Positions 62,539 to 64,000 of a stretch of 64,000 nt of DNA are shown here, piece after piece. A model generated the notes under the pieces. It made no database searches and had not been told where the DNA came from. It was given only the letters and a program-made list of their open reading frames with translations. Position numbers and translations under genes: made by a program. Where the stretch lies: contig NC_072449.1 of NCBI RefSeq assembly GCF_027596085.1, forward strand, positions 26,931,123-26,995,122. The letters are read 5' to 3'. Origin of the DNA: Anoplopoma fimbria (taxonomy: Eukaryota; Chordata; Actinopteri; Perciformes; Anoplopomatidae). Within the stretch, counting starts at the first letter, position 1, and each line of letters opens with the position of its first letter.

Positions 62539-64000
62539 TGATTTGAAAACCTGTAGAAAAACAGAGCAAAGTTACTTCAGTTAATAAGATCAGTGTTGTC
62601 CAGCAGACATACTACACTAATATGTTTGTAATTCTAACATAGTGCCCAAAGGGACACAGAACAAGCTAATTTGGACGGTCTAGTAAAACATGTTCATCAG
62701 GCCGACGCTTTGCTTCTGCTTGCTCGGTTGTTTTCAGCTCCTTGTTCATGTAGCCTACTGCTTTAATGGGCTTAAAATAGAGTGTGTATACTTCCATTAT
62801 TGTGAGCTTGCTGACAGATACTTGTAAGACCTGATATCTCACGCTTGGAGCTTATTGTGTTTATGAAGAAATATTAGGAAATAGTTAACAATAAAATGAA
62901 GGATTTGTCACAGTGGTTCAGAGGTTTCAACAGTCAAGCCAGTTTGATCCTGGTTCTCCTCCCGAAGACACTTCTTATTATATTTGAAAACAGAAATCTG
63001 TGCGTGCCATTTTTTTTATAAAGCTGCCTTTGGTGTTTCTTTTTGTTAATACATGCTGCAAGAGCTAAGGTCCAGGTTTGGCTCTGTTACTCCCTTGTAT
63101 CACCTGTTTTGATGTACATTTTGGATTTGGGCATGAAAAAATCTGAGCATCAATGTTAGGACAAAAGTTGATTCATCACAAACTATTTTGGGCTTGTATC
63201 AATAAAGGGGTGATGCTATGTAGGCTTATTAAAACAGTTAATTTGAGTAGACGATAATGATGTGGAACCCTCTTCTTCATATTCCTCTGTACACAAAGCC
63301 ACAGATTCTACCAGAAAGACATACAATTAAAAAGAACAGGGGTATCAGTGTTACTAATTGGTCAATGCAAACATGTAATCATCACACACCATGACCTTTT
63401 GCATGCCATTCCCTTCTCTATCCCCATGACAACTCACACGCTTCAGGTTGATAGCAAATTAATTTATGAAAATTGCTTTAATGGCATTTTAGGTGGGATG
63501 AATGAAATGCCATGATGCTACAGAGTTCTTGGTGCTCGAGATTTTGTCATGTCCTCTTGAAAATACTACAGCGACAAGGATAGAGTTTCCACCCTTTAGA
63601 CTTTGAAGGTGATGGTATAGAGTTTTTAGTTTCCTCATTGAGTAAGAACAGCGGCTGCCGTCAACTTTGAAATAAGCCACTTCCAATGGATTTAAATAGT
63701 GACGTTATTATGATGGAAAACAGTATTAAAATGTCTATTAAACACTTTGCAAACCAATCATAATCCATTCTTCTGTTGTCCATCTGTATGGATGCAAAAC
63801 ATTTCCCAAACAATCATCATTTTGCCAAACATGACTAAATACACTGCTGCTTTAATGTCAAACTATTCATTGCATCAAAGGCTCAGCTGGGGTTGTATAT
63901 TAAGCCAAACTCTGACAAATCTGTGGGTATCTACAATATACTGAATGTACAGATGGACATCAGGGGCCTAATTTCAGAAATCTCCAAAGTCTGAAATCCT
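62539..64000. other. Anonymous non-coding sequence
   Basis: No gene, RNA or bounded repeat is supported. ORFs of 65 codons at 63489-63686 and 63747-63944 have no domain. Confidence 0.5.

Overview
This window looks like vertebrate nuclear DNA, almost certainly from a ray-finned (percomorph-like) fish. It is AT-rich and full of long dinucleotide microsatellites. It carries many interspersed repeats whose sequence I recognise as typical of teleost genomes: the 3' ends of non-LTR retrotransposons, hAT-type MITEs, and several abundant percomorph repeat families. It also contains a standard 100-N assembly gap. No open reading frame has the length, composition or domain content of a host protein-coding exon. 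Every long ORF is a translated microsatellite, part of a mobile element, or a chance ORF. The window is best read as a gene desert or the inside of a very large intron. I could not identify the neighbouring gene.

Layout. About 1-9 kb: one percomorph repeat copy (about 625-1165), a CT-rich tract, a 96-bp (TG)n array and otherwise anonymous sequence. 9-22 kb: degenerate hAT-like relics, a 339-bp hAT MITE with near-matching 8-bp flanks, LINE-type 3' tails, a (GA)n array, and a 5'-truncated LINE (21748-22346) bounded by a perfect 20-bp target-site duplication. 22-42 kb: mostly anonymous, with a 426-bp nonautonomous hAT copy, a 479-bp MITE-like percomorph repeat, (AT)n and (CA)n arrays, a LINE tail with a TTATC-repeat end, and a GA-rich/CT-rich block at 40.6 kb. 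42-50 kb: another hAT MITE relic, an old percomorph repeat, and a minus-strand solo LTR (49358-49704) with a 4-bp target duplication.

50-64 kb is the most structured part. A degenerate array built on a GGCATACTATACTATGAC-like core (54530-55770) is followed about 1.9 kb later by a shorter array of the same core in inverted orientation (57680-58070). Then come a G-quadruplex-capable C-tract, an L2-type LINE 3' end running into the assembly gap, a 178-bp inverted-ended unit, a short ORF tail with a nine-cysteine CXC (Tesmin/TSO1-like) pattern, and a possible DNA transposon (61284-62538).

No genes can be shown to work together here. The biology visible is transposable-element history plus a few stretches whose base composition and motif density hint at conserved non-coding regulatory DNA; those hints are weak and marked as such. 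Family assignments rest on recall of fish repeat consensus sequences and on visible termini, not on a database search.
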